A DNA stretch of 64,000 bases from Gordionus sp. m RMFG-2023. Its lineage: Eukaryota > Nematomorpha > Gordioida > Chordodea > Parachordodidae. This document shows positions 36,501 to 49,300 of the stretch, piece by piece. Position numbers and translations under genes: made by a program. Each line of letters begins with the position of its first letter. Positions within the stretch are counted from its first letter, which is position 1. A model generated the notes under the pieces. The model had not been told where the DNA came from and ran no database searches. It was given only the letters and a program-made list of their open reading frames with translations. The DNA is taken from positions 12,526,846-12,590,845 of the forward strand of contig NC_088779.1 of NCBI RefSeq assembly GCF_954871325.1, written 5' to 3'.

Positions 36501-39500
36501 TTTAATGCTATTAAAATATTCTGGATAGGTGGAACATATTGTAATTCCTCAAAGTGTTTTATAGCCTTTTATAAAATTTAATTTTGAAAAATATTTTTGG
36601 TGCGCTCGTCCAATAAATCTAAATTTAAAAAATTCGGTATAACAATATAGAGACTTTTAACAAAAAGGAAATAAAAAAATATAAATCTTAACTAAAGGTC
36701 TTTTTCTATCATAATCCAAGCAAATGATTTTGCGATTCTTTTTTTAAATATTTTATTATTGCATAAACTCAAAAGTAACTATAAAATTGAACTAAAATAC
36801 GATATTAACTTTTCTAGCACCAACCATGACCTCGTTCTTAACAAAAATTTTTTTTCAATTTTCCATAATTTACATTAATATCACTCTTATTTAGAAAATA
36901 TTATATCTATTCTAACAACTAAAAATGATATATAAAATAATGTTAGGGGGGGGGGGGTGAAAGACATAATTGAGTCCCTAAAAAAAGTAGTAATTATATT
37001 TAACTATTTATATATGCATATTTTTGTCTTAAGAAAAGGAATTATTTGACCTCCAATCTTTGGACTCGTATTTTATGAGCCAAAATTTTTTTAAAAAGGA
37101 AAGTGTTAGGGGCAAGATGTTTACTGGTGGATGTGGCAATAGGGGTTAAAATAAACTATAAGTTTTGTATTTATTTATCTTTTTTGTTTCGTGAGTAGTG
37201 TATTACTATGGATAATTATGAGGAAAGTGACAAAGCAAGTATATCCCAGATGAATTACTAATATTCCAGAAAGTTGTGAGGCATCAAGTTTAAGCCATCA
37301 TCTGATAAAAGATTAGGAGGTTCTAAGATATTGAGGATTTGAACTTTTTTGAAATGCTAGGAAGTTTATTTAGTGACTAATGGCGCTGTTGATGGTGCTA
37401 GGGTTTTTGATACAACTTCACCCATGCCTTAAGATTAACTATTAAGTTGAAAATATTAAGCAACTATGAGGTATTAAGCCGTGGCCGAGTCTATGACCTA
37501 AGGTAGCCCTTAATTGTTTATTAGTAAAGAAGTTCCATGAGTTTTTATTAGGCAAGGCTTATGACCACTCAAGTCTACTATTTTGAAAGAAGTGTGGATA
37601 AAAGGGAGTAGAATTATGAAATTAAGAGTAAAAAGATATTTTTGTGATTTGTCCTATCATGAAAAACTGTATCTGTTAAAACATTGCTCTGCCACATTGC
37701 AAGGGCCTAATCCAGTAGGTTATCATTAAGGAAGATTAAACTGGAAATTAATGAGTTTTAATAGTCGGGAAGAAAGGAAAGATAATAATGACAGAGTATA
37801 AAGGGATAGGTCAATGCTACCCATTTTTTCATCCCCAAAAAATTTCTAAATAAAAACTCCAAAGGCTTGATAAATTCTTTATGTAAAAAAATAAGATGCA
37901 CAAAAAATGTAATACTTTAGGAACATCTAGGCATTTGCGAAGTATATATATGTTTCAGATTTTAATTGAAGTGGGTTGGCATGCCTCTATACCCAACGTG
38001 CCTAATATCCCTTTGTAGAATAGTATTACATAACTTTTGTGTAATTAAAAATTGATATACTACTTTTTCCCTTACCCAAAGGTAGAAATAGTATAAGTAT
38101 TTTGTTTCGAATTTTTTTAATCAATATAAAATTTTAATCAAAAGTATTTTTTAAATAATTGGTAAAATGGAGGTTGTTATACTTATTAATATTTTTCTTC
38201 TCAAAATGAACATTATCATAATTGTATTTTTTGGTTTTTAATTAAACTTAAATAGAATCCAATGATAATGATCCCAAATGATAGCCTATAGTTAAGATTT
38301 ATTTAGATTGATAAAATTATATATGTGTCATATAAAATATACAATATAAAAAGGATTATTGCAAAATTTTTATTAAACAAATCTTACTTAATTTCAGTCA
38401 AATCTGATGAGAATTTTAAGTTTACAGTTCAAAACTGTAAGGGTTATTTTGTAGAAGAGGGAGAGATTAATCAAAAGATATTTAATAAGAAAAAATTCAA
38501 AAATAAAATTAAAATCCATAAATGAATATTTTTATCAAAAATAATTCTAAAAAAAGTAAGGTGGTTTTATCTTCACACTCCCTCTTTCCAATATAGCACT
38601 ATTATAAAATTTTTGTTCTAAGATAATTCGATTAAATTGAGCATGTGTTTAATTAATAAAAGTTGAGAGATACAACTTACGCCATCTTGCTAAATTATAA
38701 AAATTTTCATAAGAAAGGCAGTGATAAGTTAACCATAACGTTTAAATAGCTTAATAACAATTTTGACAGGTAATTGTGGTTTGCCAAAACCCAAAGGTAA
38801 AAAAAAATTTTTATATTTACATTTAAAATAAAAATTAAACACAACGCAGTGCAACTAAAAAGATTTATAAAGTAATTTTAAAAGAAAACTATGCGGTGGT
38901 TTTATAATAGACCTGATATGTTTAGCAAGGTTTCACTCCATAAAAATTTGCATTATCAAGTTCTTAATAAGAAATTTAATGCATTTAATATAATTAACAA
39001 TTTAATTATAGCTTTTTGTTTTTTATACTATATAATATATCCTTCATAATTAGTAAACATTTGATAAAGAAATGTAGAAAAAAATCTGAAACTGTTTCTA
39101 TTAGTAAAATGGACAATACTAATTTTGAATTAAATATGGTGTTCAAGAGATTGAAGGAACAGATAGAAAATGTCCCGATGTATCGTAAAAGGTATCAAAT
39201 CAATTGAATAAAGATTCCGTTGCATCGGATAATGAATAAAATAATGGAATTGGAAAGTAATTTTAATGTGATTTTAAAGGAAATCAAGAATGATGAACAA
39301 AAGGTGGTTAAAAATGAAATGTAAATATTGATGATCATTCATAATGTTTGGAGAGATATTATCTTAAAAGAGTTTAAATAAATTGAAAGATTAATCAAGT
39401 TTATATACCAGGATGCATGTAAATTGAATAATGTGAATAATAATTTATGTAAATCTTAAATATGTGACAAGAATGGTCTTAATGAAAAAAATGATTTTCC

Positions 39501-42500
39501 AAGGGATAAAAATTGGGTACATTTTAATTTTTAAAGATATACTTTAGATAACATTATATGTAACTAATGTTGTTATTAATGGCATAAATTTTTGTGTTGG
39601 TTTTCCTTTAAGAAAGGCGGTACTGGGGAATTCCAATTTTCAGGTATTTCCACGAATAAATTTGAAGTGTTAGAATCAGATAATGATAATTCACGCTTTT
39701 GTTTTAAGTGTAAAAAATCTGGACATGTGGCCATGAATTGAGCAGAAATGACAAATAAGGTAAACTGACTATATGGTGTGGTGGGTCATATAAAGGTTGA
39801 GAAACCCTGTAAATTATAATAATAAATTTTTTAATGAATATTCTTCTTCTTCTCCGTTTAATGGCCATTTCCAGGTTTACCCAGGTTGGCCAGTTTTCCC
39901 TCTGATTAAATCATTGTGGTAGAAAAATCCTGAGAGTATAATAAATAAAGGAAACCATTGTTCAGTGTATGATATTTGTAAAACGAAATGAACTCTCATA
40001 AGAGGAGTAATTATAATAGAAATTTTTATTATCATGAAGATTAAATGAAGAATGTTAAATATCATTATAATCTGAATAAAGGGGGTTATAAAAATTTTAA
40101 ATGAGAAAAATATCCTATGGGTATTGTTAAATAATATATTATTGATGTTAAAAAGCCTCTAAATTACGAGCTAAATTTATGCATGAATTTAGATTCTAAT
40201 GAAATTAATATTTCAGATAGAATCAACATAAATCAGCTGATTAAAACATATAAAATTTTAATGACTGAAAAATTGAATGAACAATGTCCTTGTCCTCGGG
40301 TTAAATTGAGGGTAGATCATATGTTCATTGACATGTTGTTTGATTTGGGTAATTTCTATAATGTATAGGTAATATTTTTATAAATATTAGCCACATGGCA
40401 TTATTGAAGAAGAAAATATGTGTGAACCTGATCCCATAGAAATGGGGCCAATTCTATGTTTGAGACTATTCTTGTATAGATCCATGCCCTATCCAACTAA
40501 ACTTCAAACTTACTCGAGCAAAAAGAGCAACTTAAAATTTCCAGATATTCGGAAATTTTAGATTATATCCAAATTCCAATAATATCCACAACCTTATCTT
40601 TTTTTGATCAGCTTGCATTATCCTTCTTAAAGGATTTGGGATATCACATCTGTAAGCTTACTGGCCATCCTTGAAAAGTCTTTTTCCTGCGACAACTTTT
40701 TAAAATCGACTAAATCAAGAAATTAGCCAGAAAAACATTATATAAGCTTCGAGATTTGACGAATAGATAGCAAATAGCTGTAATCACCTGTTGGCCAAAT
40801 CTCAATGGTATATTATTTTGAAAAAATCTTGATTTAGTCCTTTTTTAAATAGGCGAAATCAAGGTTTTGACAGCATTCGCTTGACTAAAATTTTAATTAT
40901 AAGAAATAGTTATGACCACTTATTACCAATAACTAACTAAAAAACGTTTTAATTAAACAATAAAGATTGTCTTTTTTAAAAAAAATTTATATATCAAATA
41001 CCATCTAGAGAATTAAGCAATATTGTTTGTATTCTGAAAGGTTTGAGATTCGTTACAAATGTAAAGGGAAATTCCCATTGACGTAAATCATCAACAAATG
41101 TCTCATTTAAAATTTTGGTTTTATCATGATCATCATAAACATTTATGAAAGGAGTTTGATCAATTTTGATTTTAAGGAGGCTCTCATTTTCCCATTTAAT
41201 ATCTTTTACGGTTACCAAAGGGTATCCTTTCTTATCAAAAATGCATTAATCATTTAACAGTCATATTTTTTTAAAATACCTGATGTAACCATGACGAAAT
41301 CCGGTTAGGGTTAAAGCTATATAAAACAGTCGAATTAAATCCTTCAAAGCATTTTAGCAAATCAAAGTAATCTGTTACATTATACATGTACTTGTTTAAA
41401 TAAATTTGTATCCCTATTTTAAATATATCAGGCGATAAAAATAAGTTTTCTAGCATTCTTATTATTAAAGATCCTTTTTCATATTCAACGGCATCAAACG
41501 AGTTTTCGATGGAATATAACTCGTTGGATAGATAATCATGATTGCCTAATAATGAATTAACTAATGGGTGGGATGTTTTTAGGGAGTCTAAACTAAAGGC
41601 ATTGTTCATTTGTTCAATAATAATTTGATCCATCATGCGCCATTCTGGATATAGAAAAGATGTGGCTTTATACTCCATGTAGGATGCAAAACCTTCATTG
41701 AGCCATAAATCATCCCACCACCTCATTGTTACTAAATTGCCAAACCATTGATGAGCTAATTCATGTGCTATGACTGTCACGATTTTCTGCTTAACAATTT
41801 CAGGGCTATATAAAGGATCGTATAATAAATCACTCATTCTGAAAGTAATTAAACCCCAATTTTCCATTGCTCCCGCGGCAAAGTTTGGTATTGCTATCAA
41901 GTCTAACTTTTTCAATGGGTAAGGTACGTTAAAATAATTTTGATAAAATTCAAGAAGGGCCTTAAGAACATTCAAGGCAAATCTAGTTTGTTGAATTTGA
42001 TGCCTAGGAGCATAGACGGAAATATCTATTTTATTATCAGCTTTATCCGAAGTAAGTCTGATTGTTGTATCCGAAAATGAGACAAAATCACAAATAATAA
42101 TTACTACTAAATATGTACTCATCAAGGGGGATGCATCATAAAAATCAAATATGTAGTCTTCGACCTTTTCCCTATAAACTAATGGTAGTATTTCTAGATT
42201 TACATTCTTCCAAAGTTCGGATTTAATTTTATTAATATTAGATATACTAATCATCGACGGAGGTCTCCCTAAAATAATTTTAAAAATTGATTTAAATTCT
42301 GGTTCATCAAAAGATGGGAAACATTGTCTTGCAAAATTTGGCTCAAATTGACTCGATATTATAAAATGTTTTTTATTTACTGGATTAAAATAAGAGCTCT
42401 GATATAACCCTTTTAAATTTTCTGAATTTTTACCTTCAAAAAATATAAAAATTATAATATTTTCATCGGCATTAATATAAGTGACTTCAAGTTTTATTAT

Positions 42501-42863
42501 AGCAATTTCGAGTTTAGGGCAAAATTTTACATATTTTATAGGAATAAATATGTTTTGAGAGATTAATTGAAGAGATATATCTTTCCAAGTCAATTTTTTG
42601 GAATGAATAATTATAAAGGATGATGTTTTAATTTTAACAGTTGCTTCAATTTTAACGGAGCCAAAAAAAAATTGGGTTCCTATGATTGGAACGATACTGA
42701 CTTCATATATGGAAGGTACTATGTTTTTTGGCAATCTTCCTGGAAATGACAGCTCACATGTTTGATCATTATCAGGAAGTAATCTTATTTGACCATCACC
42801 TCTAATAATTATAGAAAATAATATCAGGGCAATTACATAATAATAGTTCCAAATATATTTCAT
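30596..42863 (-). CDS. M1 aminopeptidase (aminopeptidase N type), 8 exons
   Basis: A zinc exopeptidase that removes N-terminal residues from peptides, expected at the cell surface or secreted. Exons on the minus strand: 42863-41280, 41230-41002, 35739-35544, 32857-32615, 32557-32449, 31245-31079, 31036-30779, 30728-30596. Every junction is GT-AG, phases agree throughout, and the total is 2919 bases (972 aa, normal for the family). Residues 8-20 are hydrophobic (signal peptide or anchor). GAMEN is at 331-335, the zinc site HELAH at 367-371 with the third ligand Glu390, and the catalytic Tyr at about 461 (VEYEKGS). The ERAP1-type C-terminal domain starts in exon 2-3 (KGYPLVTV, NNYGYYRINY) and ends with NTNWKKSNKKLINDWL. 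Introns 1, 4, 6 and 7 are 49-57 or 42 bases; introns 2 (5.3 kb) and 3 (2.7 kb) are swollen by transposon debris, and intron 5 is 1.2 kb. The gene looks functional. Confidence 0.93.
34150..34850 (+). pseudogene. Retroelement ORF remnant in aminopeptidase intron 3
   Basis: Plus-strand peptide traces NDDLRIAIGLRLG, CVLCETHIDSLGHHPLHC and YMLEPPGLHPDN, followed by MTLVTWN, match a conserved C-terminal block (LR.AVGLRLG, CxC..D.LGHHGL.C, EPPGL) found in retroelement-type proteins of many invertebrates. The family is not fixed from this block alone. The copy is broken and old, and lies antisense to the host gene inside its third intron. Confidence 0.6.
39016..40450 (+). pseudogene. Ty3/gypsy gag-protease fossil in aminopeptidase intron 2
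   Basis: Plus-strand remnants in order: a Gag-like Lys/Glu-rich piece (about 39020-39210), a zinc-knuckle trace CFKCKKSGHVAMN near 39703, and a protease-region trace with CPRVKLRVDHMFIDMLFD (about 40290-40345). The same order and wording occur in the young gypsy element at 47994-54184, so this is an older relative. It is much degraded. No LTRs were identified. Confidence 0.75.
40685..40890. mobile_element. Decayed TAGTGTTGTTAA-family MITE
   Basis: A diverged copy of the family seen at 27281 and 57012. It shares the imperfect palindrome with central TATAAGCTTCGAGATTT and CCAAATCTCAATGG arms and the AAATC-GACTAAATCAAG / CTTGATTTAGTC pairing. The ends are eroded and no target duplication can be called. 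Confidence 0.5.
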
Positions 42864-43560
42864 CTAATTTCATCTCTTGATCAATTTAAGATATTTAAAA
42901 ATGAAATATAAATAATTAATATGAAACATTAATATAATATTTATTGAAGTTAGTTCTAGAAAAACAACAAATAATTTTGTTTTAGTTTGCTTATTATTCA
43001 TTCATTATTATCATCTAAATAAAATTTAAATATTTTCCCTTAAAAAATAATTTTACTTTTTAGGTCTACTTATGTTGTACTATCCTATACTAAATGTTAT
43101 TAATTTATATACAAAAACTTGCTTTATTTTTTTAAATATATTTCTAATATAAATTATCCACTAGCTTACATCGTGCTTTTTTTCATGCTAAATATAGAGA
43201 AGATCAATGGGGCATGTCAAACCATTAATTTAATTTTTCACAATATAAGACAGGGGATATTTAAATTTTATCTTAATATACACTGTTTCCCAATTAAATT
43301 GATACCTTTCTGTTTGGCAATAAATCTGTTAATTCTAAAAATAATTCACTAAAATTTCATAAATTGATAAAGGAATAAATTATCAATGTTTTTGCAAATT
43401 CCATTAATAGGCTTCAAAGTTATGCACATTCAAAGTTGGACAAACAAAATTCGAATTTTCAAAGATGAAAATTTTTTTTATATTTTTTATTAACTTTACA
43501 ATTCGACAAAAACATGAAAACATTAACATTTAAAATAAATTTGAGTCAAATGTTATTCTT
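42864..43560. other. Upstream region of the aminopeptidase gene
   Basis: No gene seen. This would hold the aminopeptidase promoter on the minus strand. It is nearly pure A/T, so no core element can be singled out with confidence. Confidence 0.4.
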
Positions 43561-43569
43561 CAAAGTTGA

Positions 43570-44400
43570 TGTTAAAAATTCCCGCTATAATGTTTTTTGG
43601 CGAGCTCGCCATTCATTGATTGTACGATTAACAATAAAAATGATACCATTCCTCGACAAGTCTCTATTTGAGATGGTCAATGTCACGTATGCGGGTCCGA
43701 TAAACACATTCTTGGACGCTCCATATCTTGTAGTCGGCCGGATTGAGATCAAGGCGATTTGGGGAAGGGGAGGGGGATTAGGTGATTTTTTTAATAGTAA
43801 GCAAGAAGTGCTCCCCGAATGGGAAAGGAAAGGAAAGGTATGTACCATCAATTTTCCCTTGAATCGATAATGATAGCTCTGTGCAGTCAAGACTTGATAA
43901 TTTTACTAAAAATTTAGAAAAAGAATGAATAAGAAGCAATCGATTGACTGCAACTTGTTCTCACAAGATCGGCAACACACTTTCATTTGCAGATTTACCG
44001 GTGGAGCTACTGTAGACAGCTTTTAATCCGTGAACCACACGAAATATATAAATCACTGCTAAGGATACTTTTGTAGAAGCTGATTGGTGCTTACAGAAAT
44101 TCTTACTCGTTTTAGTTAGGTATGTCTCTTTTAAAAATATGTCAGCTGCAATTCTTTGTAAATAATCCGATATAATTAAGTTCGTGAAATATTTGTTTAT
44201 CAGGATATTAGGTCGGTCATCTTGATTTCAACAGAATCATCATTTTTCACATTACGAGCTGTAGGTGGTCTACTATCACCATATCGTTTTTCTGCTAATC
44301 CAATGGCATCAATTTTTGCAATCATTCGATTCAAGGCTGCGATAGACCAGTTTCTGTTAGGATTCAAAAACTTTTTAGTTCCACAATGTTTTTCTTATTT
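43570..44400 (-). pseudogene. Mariner/IS630-type transposase pseudogene
   Basis: Minus-strand remains of a DDE transposase. From 44370 leftward: SIAALNRMIAKIDAIGLAEK then GDSRPPTARN, the helix-turn-helix that precedes GRPR-type linkers in DUF4817-style mariner proteins. Near 43760 comes DLNPADYKIWSVQECVYRTR, the motif after the last catalytic Asp region (family form: SPDLNP.DY..W). Near 43600 comes RTINEWRAR, the usual C-terminus. The fragments lie in different frames with a gap between them, so the gene is dead. Local G+C is higher than the surroundings. Terminal repeats were not located. Confidence 0.75.
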
Positions 44401-44504
44401 GAAAATTTTGACCAAACTAATTTCATATTTACTGAAAACCATTTTGTTTTATTATCATCTGCTTATGTGGAAATGACTAAGCTCCATTTTCCCTCTATGA
44501 ATTG

Positions 44505-44650
44505 CTTTTATTTCCTTTGAATTACTTTTCCAATTACTTTAATTTCCTTTGAATTTTCTCTTTTGAATTATTTTATTTCCTTTGAATTGCCTTTATTTCC
44601 TGAATTATTTTATTTCCATTGAATTATTTCTTTTGAATTACCTCTCGATA
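44505..44650 (+). repeat. TTTGAATTNCTTT tandem repeat
   Basis: Six or so degenerate units of TTTGAATTNCTTTTATTTCC with lengths of 15-25 bases. Non-coding. Confidence 0.75.
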
Positions 44651-44813
44651 CATTACAAAATGTTTATACTTTGCCTCAAAAAATTTAGAAGATATTTAAT
44701 TCATTTTCTTTTTTATTAAACAAAAAAAATATTTACAATAGATACGTCGGTATTAGATAATTTAAGCTCTAAAATGCGAAAAAATGGGCTACTTATTTAA
44801 AAATGGATTACAG

Positions 44814-44930
44814 ATTTAATAATTGCAACTATTATTTGAGACATAAGACTAATTGATTTGCATTTTTAAGATTTAATAATTGCAACTATTATTTGGGACA
44901 TAGAGTCAATTATTTGACTTGCATTTATAA
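44814..44930 (+). repeat. Tandem duplication, about 60-bp unit
   Basis: AGATTTAATAATTGCAACTATTATTTG and the following GACATA...TTGATTTGCATTT are present twice in a row (from 44814 and again from 44872) with few differences. Non-coding. Confidence 0.75.
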
Positions 44931-45244
44931 ATAATAAATTCCAAAAGAGAATTCACCAGCTTCCTTTTATTAATTATCTTAATGTTTAAAATAAAGGGTT
45001 AAATCAGGACTACCTAAACTCTCTATAATATTAAGCTAGCAATTAATTATTTTGGTCGTTTGTTGGAACATTCACACATCTTTATGCAATGCAAAATAAA
45101 TCTAGAAATGGTTGTTTAGCTGTGTAAAAATTCCCAAAGCTAAAAATACTTTTCACCGGTGCTAATGACGCTATTCAAAAATATCTGTTTGATGATAATC
45201 TATGAGCAAATCAAATCCTTTCTTTCTAAGAAAAAGGGTTGAGA

Positions 45245-45485
45245 AATATTAAGGGGAGGGGGGGGGTGGATAGGAAATAAGAAATATATTTTATTTGTGA
45301 AGATGCATTTAGGATATCTTGAGGATAGGCATAGCGGGATGAATGGAAGAGAGATCAGAGTCTACAAGAGCGATAAGGGGGGGGGGGGCATTTACCTTAA
45401 AATTTATGAAAGGGTAGTAGGGGATAGGCATTTAAGGGGATAAACTAGGAGGATAGGGCAAATTTATTGGGGGGGGGGGGGGGTT
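45245..45485 (+). repeat. G-run cluster upstream of GSKIP
   Basis: Runs of 9, 12 and 16-18 G lie within 240 bases, separated by purine-rich GGGATAGG-type text. It could form G-quadruplex structures on the plus strand. It lies about 400 bases upstream of the GSKIP start, so a regulatory effect is conceivable but unsupported. Confidence 0.7.
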
Positions 45486-45889
45486 TATTAGAAGTTATAT
45501 ATAATTGAAATGTTGCAAAAAACATATATTATATATTGCAAATAACATATATATATTGTAAAAAACATATATATATCTAATAGTATTAATTATTAGCTGC
45601 CTTACGTATATATCTATTTGACTATTTATGATTATATGACCAGTCAGATTTGACTACTTAGTTTAATTTTATTTAAAGTATTTTAGCTATATCTTAACCT
45701 TAACCAATATATCACCTTTAATTAACCTAACCCTATCTTTCTCATCTGTAAGATTACTATTTACTTTAGATACTTGTTTGATATTAATATATCTATTCAA
45801 CTAAAAAATTTATTAGTCATATTCCTTAAGTTGAGTTACATTTAACTTGATTAGCATCCCATTGATCGCCGGATCGTTATAATTACCAT

Positions 45890-46291
45890 ATGAAAAATAT
45901 TGCAAATTTGAATTTCTCAAATATCGCAGATACTATTTCCATTGAAATTGCTTCGGCATTGTTAGAATTCAAAAAATACGTTAAATACTTAGATAGATCG
46001 ACAATATTAGCAAATTCATTAACAGTCCAATATATTAATTTGATTACTTATGAAAATGAAAATTATTGTATCAGATTAAATATTAATGGTTGGTGTATAG
46101 TATCTAATACCTTTGATGACGATAGATATAAAAATTCTTCAAGAAATTTGCAATATTTTGAAACACTTGGTTCACTTCTAGATAATGTAAGCTTAGAATA
46201 TAGAAAACTTTTTTCTGAACATTTAAATATAAAGTTAATACATTTTTACCTATATGATTTAATCAAAACTTATATAGATTGCATGAAATAA
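45890..46291 (+). CDS. GSKIP: GSK3-interacting protein (GSKIP) homologue
   Basis: A small cytoplasmic scaffold that in vertebrates binds GSK3 and the protein kinase A regulatory subunit. The 133-residue single-exon protein is close to the 139 residues of the human protein. The domain core is clear: YINLITYENENYCIRLN (48-64) followed by GWCIVSNTFD (67-76) corresponds to the family pattern YINV-T-E...YC..L...G..VV...FD. ETLGSLLDNVSLEYRKLF (91-108) corresponds to the segment that packs against GSK3. An amphipathic stretch at about 17-36 is where the kinase A anchoring helix lies in the human protein. The first ATG gives a sensible length. The next gene (SMYD) begins 23 bases after this stop codon on the same strand. 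Confidence 0.85.
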   Translation: MKNIANLNFSNIADTISIEIASALLEFKKYVKYLDRSTILANSLTVQYINLITYENENYCIRLNINGWCIVSNTFDDDRYKNSSRNLQYFETLGSLLDNVSLEYRKLFSEHLNIKLIHFYLYDLIKTYIDCMK

Positions 46292-46314
46292 AAAATTAAA
46301 TAATTGTTTATTTA

Positions 46315-49300
46315 ATGGAAATACATTTAAGTAAGGGAACTCTCTTATTATATGAAACACCTTATTCCTATATGATTATGAATTCCTTAAGGACCAAGAG
46401 ATGTTCTTATTGCTTGTAAGGCATATTTATAATTTTTTATTTAAATATATCATATATAAAATTATATTTTCACCATTTTTCAAAATTTATAAAAATATAA
46501 GATAAGTTGTTTATTTATTTCATTTATATATTATATTTCTTCCATAATAAAAAAACAATAATAAAAGTATTTAACAGAATAATAAATTGATAAATATAAT
46601 TAAATATTTCTTTATAAAAAAAATATAGAATGGAAAATGATTTACAACAGTGTCTTAGTTGCAATTTATTTAAATATTGTAATAAAGAATGCCAAGTTAT
46701 TTATTTAATTCGTATTTTTATTATTTGATAAATTTAGAAAAAAGATTGGAATGAACACAAACATGAATGCAAAAACATACAAAAAATAAGTCATGATTTT
46801 AGAAGATCTATACCAGCCACGGTGTTAATGATGGCACGAATTATATACAAAATTCATGTAATACTATTATATTGTTTTAAACTGCTCTAAATTATAAACT
46901 ATAGTGTCAGACCAATCGTATCATCAATAAAATCCTAGCCCAACCCGTGTCCAAAAATATCAATTTATAGTTCCTTCCAGGCACGTACGCAGTGCCCCCA
47001 CCCCACCCCCTAGTCCAAAAAATGCAGATGCCTGATTATATTTTTCAAAAATATTATTGCTAATATTAATTTATATTTGTTAATATTTATTCCTATCTCA
47101 TATATATATTTAATTACATTTATTTATCACATTCATCTACTAAATTATTTTATCAATTAATTTCGTTCAAGTTTTCCTTGACATAATTTACATATTATTT
47201 TCAAATTTTAGTGGCATATTATTTATCTAAATTTCTAGTCAAATAATAATTATTTCTGAAACTCCTTGTCCAACAGAGAAAGAAATTGTAAAAGCTTGTC
47301 CAACGAGATGGAGTCTTTGCCATCAAGCAGTAATAGCTTTTATGGAGTTAGAAGAGACGATTATTAATGCTATTACTGAAATATCACAATGGCTTGAAAG
47401 AAATCTTTCCTCAGAAGCAAGGAAATTATTGGATTCAATACTTATTTCAAATTGTTTTTCTCATTAGAATGTATTATTTAATTATACAACTATTTTATCT
47501 AATACTTATAAAAAACATGACATTGACTTGATTAAGAAGATGAGAATAGTGGAGAGCATTTTATTAGAACTCAAGAAAATTAGAGCTAATGTTGATGAAG
47601 AACATATTTTATATGTTATTGTTGAGTCTAAAGCAGAATACGTTTTTAAAATTTGTTCCCCTCAACTTGCAGCATCGTCAAAATATTAATATAGGATCAG
47701 TTGAAGAGTATTATAAAACAAAGGTCCCCTTGTTTAGATACATTTATATCCCAAATAAATGAATGGTTTTTAATTCATTAAGCAGCACTTACAAATTCGC
47801 AGTTATTATTTCCACAAAAGCCTTTCCAACCTTTTTCAGATGGTGATAGAAAAAAAAAATATTTGTTAGATTTTTATCATGAAGATGTTAAAGTATCTTA
47901 TGATGCCTTATTAGCTTAATAACTATGATGATACAGTCCCAAAAATGCTATAGATGCTTTGCATTATTTCAAACACATTTTAGATTATATTCCTTTTTAA
48001 GTGTATTCTAGATACCCATAGTTGATATTGAATTGTATTAAACGATAGAATAAGTATAACAAAATACTATTTAAATTATTCAAAATTTCTTTATTTCTTA
48101 TAATTTTTTTTTAATGAATTAATCTTTACAAAATAAAAACTAAAATTATATAATTATTATTTCTTCTTTTTTTATAAATTTAACAAAAATTTTTCAATCA
48201 ATTAATTTTACAAAAAATATATATTTTCAAAAAAATATATTATTATAATAATTATTATTATTTTTTTACATTAAATAATAATAATTTTTTTCCTCCAATC
48301 AGATGTCTACAATCCATCTGATTGACATTTGAGGCTTATATATATATACATTTTTTTAACATACTAAGACATGTCACCCCTTTATGGGTCAACGACATTC
48401 TTCACCATTAAATATAATATTTAATATATATTTTGAAAAATATTATATTATTAATTATGTTGTTATAATAAGAGAATTTTTTTTCTTTATAATGTATTCA
48501 TAAGGAAAAATACAGATATCCAGTTGTTCCTTTTTACTCCATATTTATATACTCTTGAGCTTGATTACTAGTTGTACCGATAATCATCATGCGATTGCAG
48601 GCTTGACTCGAATAACGATAGTCAGCATTTAATCGTTGGCTTGATCTGAATAACGCCGGCCCTCCATACATCAATTGAAACGACCGAAAATTTTTCCCGA
48701 ATTGTTTTCTCACTTTTGTGAATCCCATTGGTTCAATCACAAGGTCAAAGTTTATAGTCTTAGTTCAACCATAAGGTCAAAGTTTATAGTCTCTTTATTG
48801 TCTAACACAATTTGAATCTTTTTTCTTTATACCATAGCAACATCAAAGTAAACCGTCCGTGAAAACAAAAAAACATAACTTTCTTTTTCTTTTTCCACTG
48901 ACCATCCATCACAAAAATTTACATTTTTTATTAACTTTTTCTTTACTTTCCTTGAAAAAAAAACAACTGCTCGGTATATAACATAATCATAAACGATTCC
49001 CTCGTTATACCATTTAATTACTTATATTATACTCCTATCACTCTACAATGAGGATACTCGAGTATATAAAATAATCAATAAATTAATAAAATACTTTCCT
49101 CCGATGGACTTTAATACCATGTAACCGAAAGCATAAATTACCAAAACACCCCCAGTTGTTCAGTATTCAACTAATTCATTAAGTTATATAATTTTGTTTT
49201 GTAATCCACTAATTTTATCAATTACGTGATTATTTAAATAACCAAAGGAATCTCTTCCTTCAAGGGAAAACAAAAAAAATTGTCTTTGCCCTTCAATACC

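Noticed and set aside
43514-43870. Plus-strand 118-codon frame
   Set aside because: Antisense to the mariner-type pseudogene; no family resemblance on this strand.
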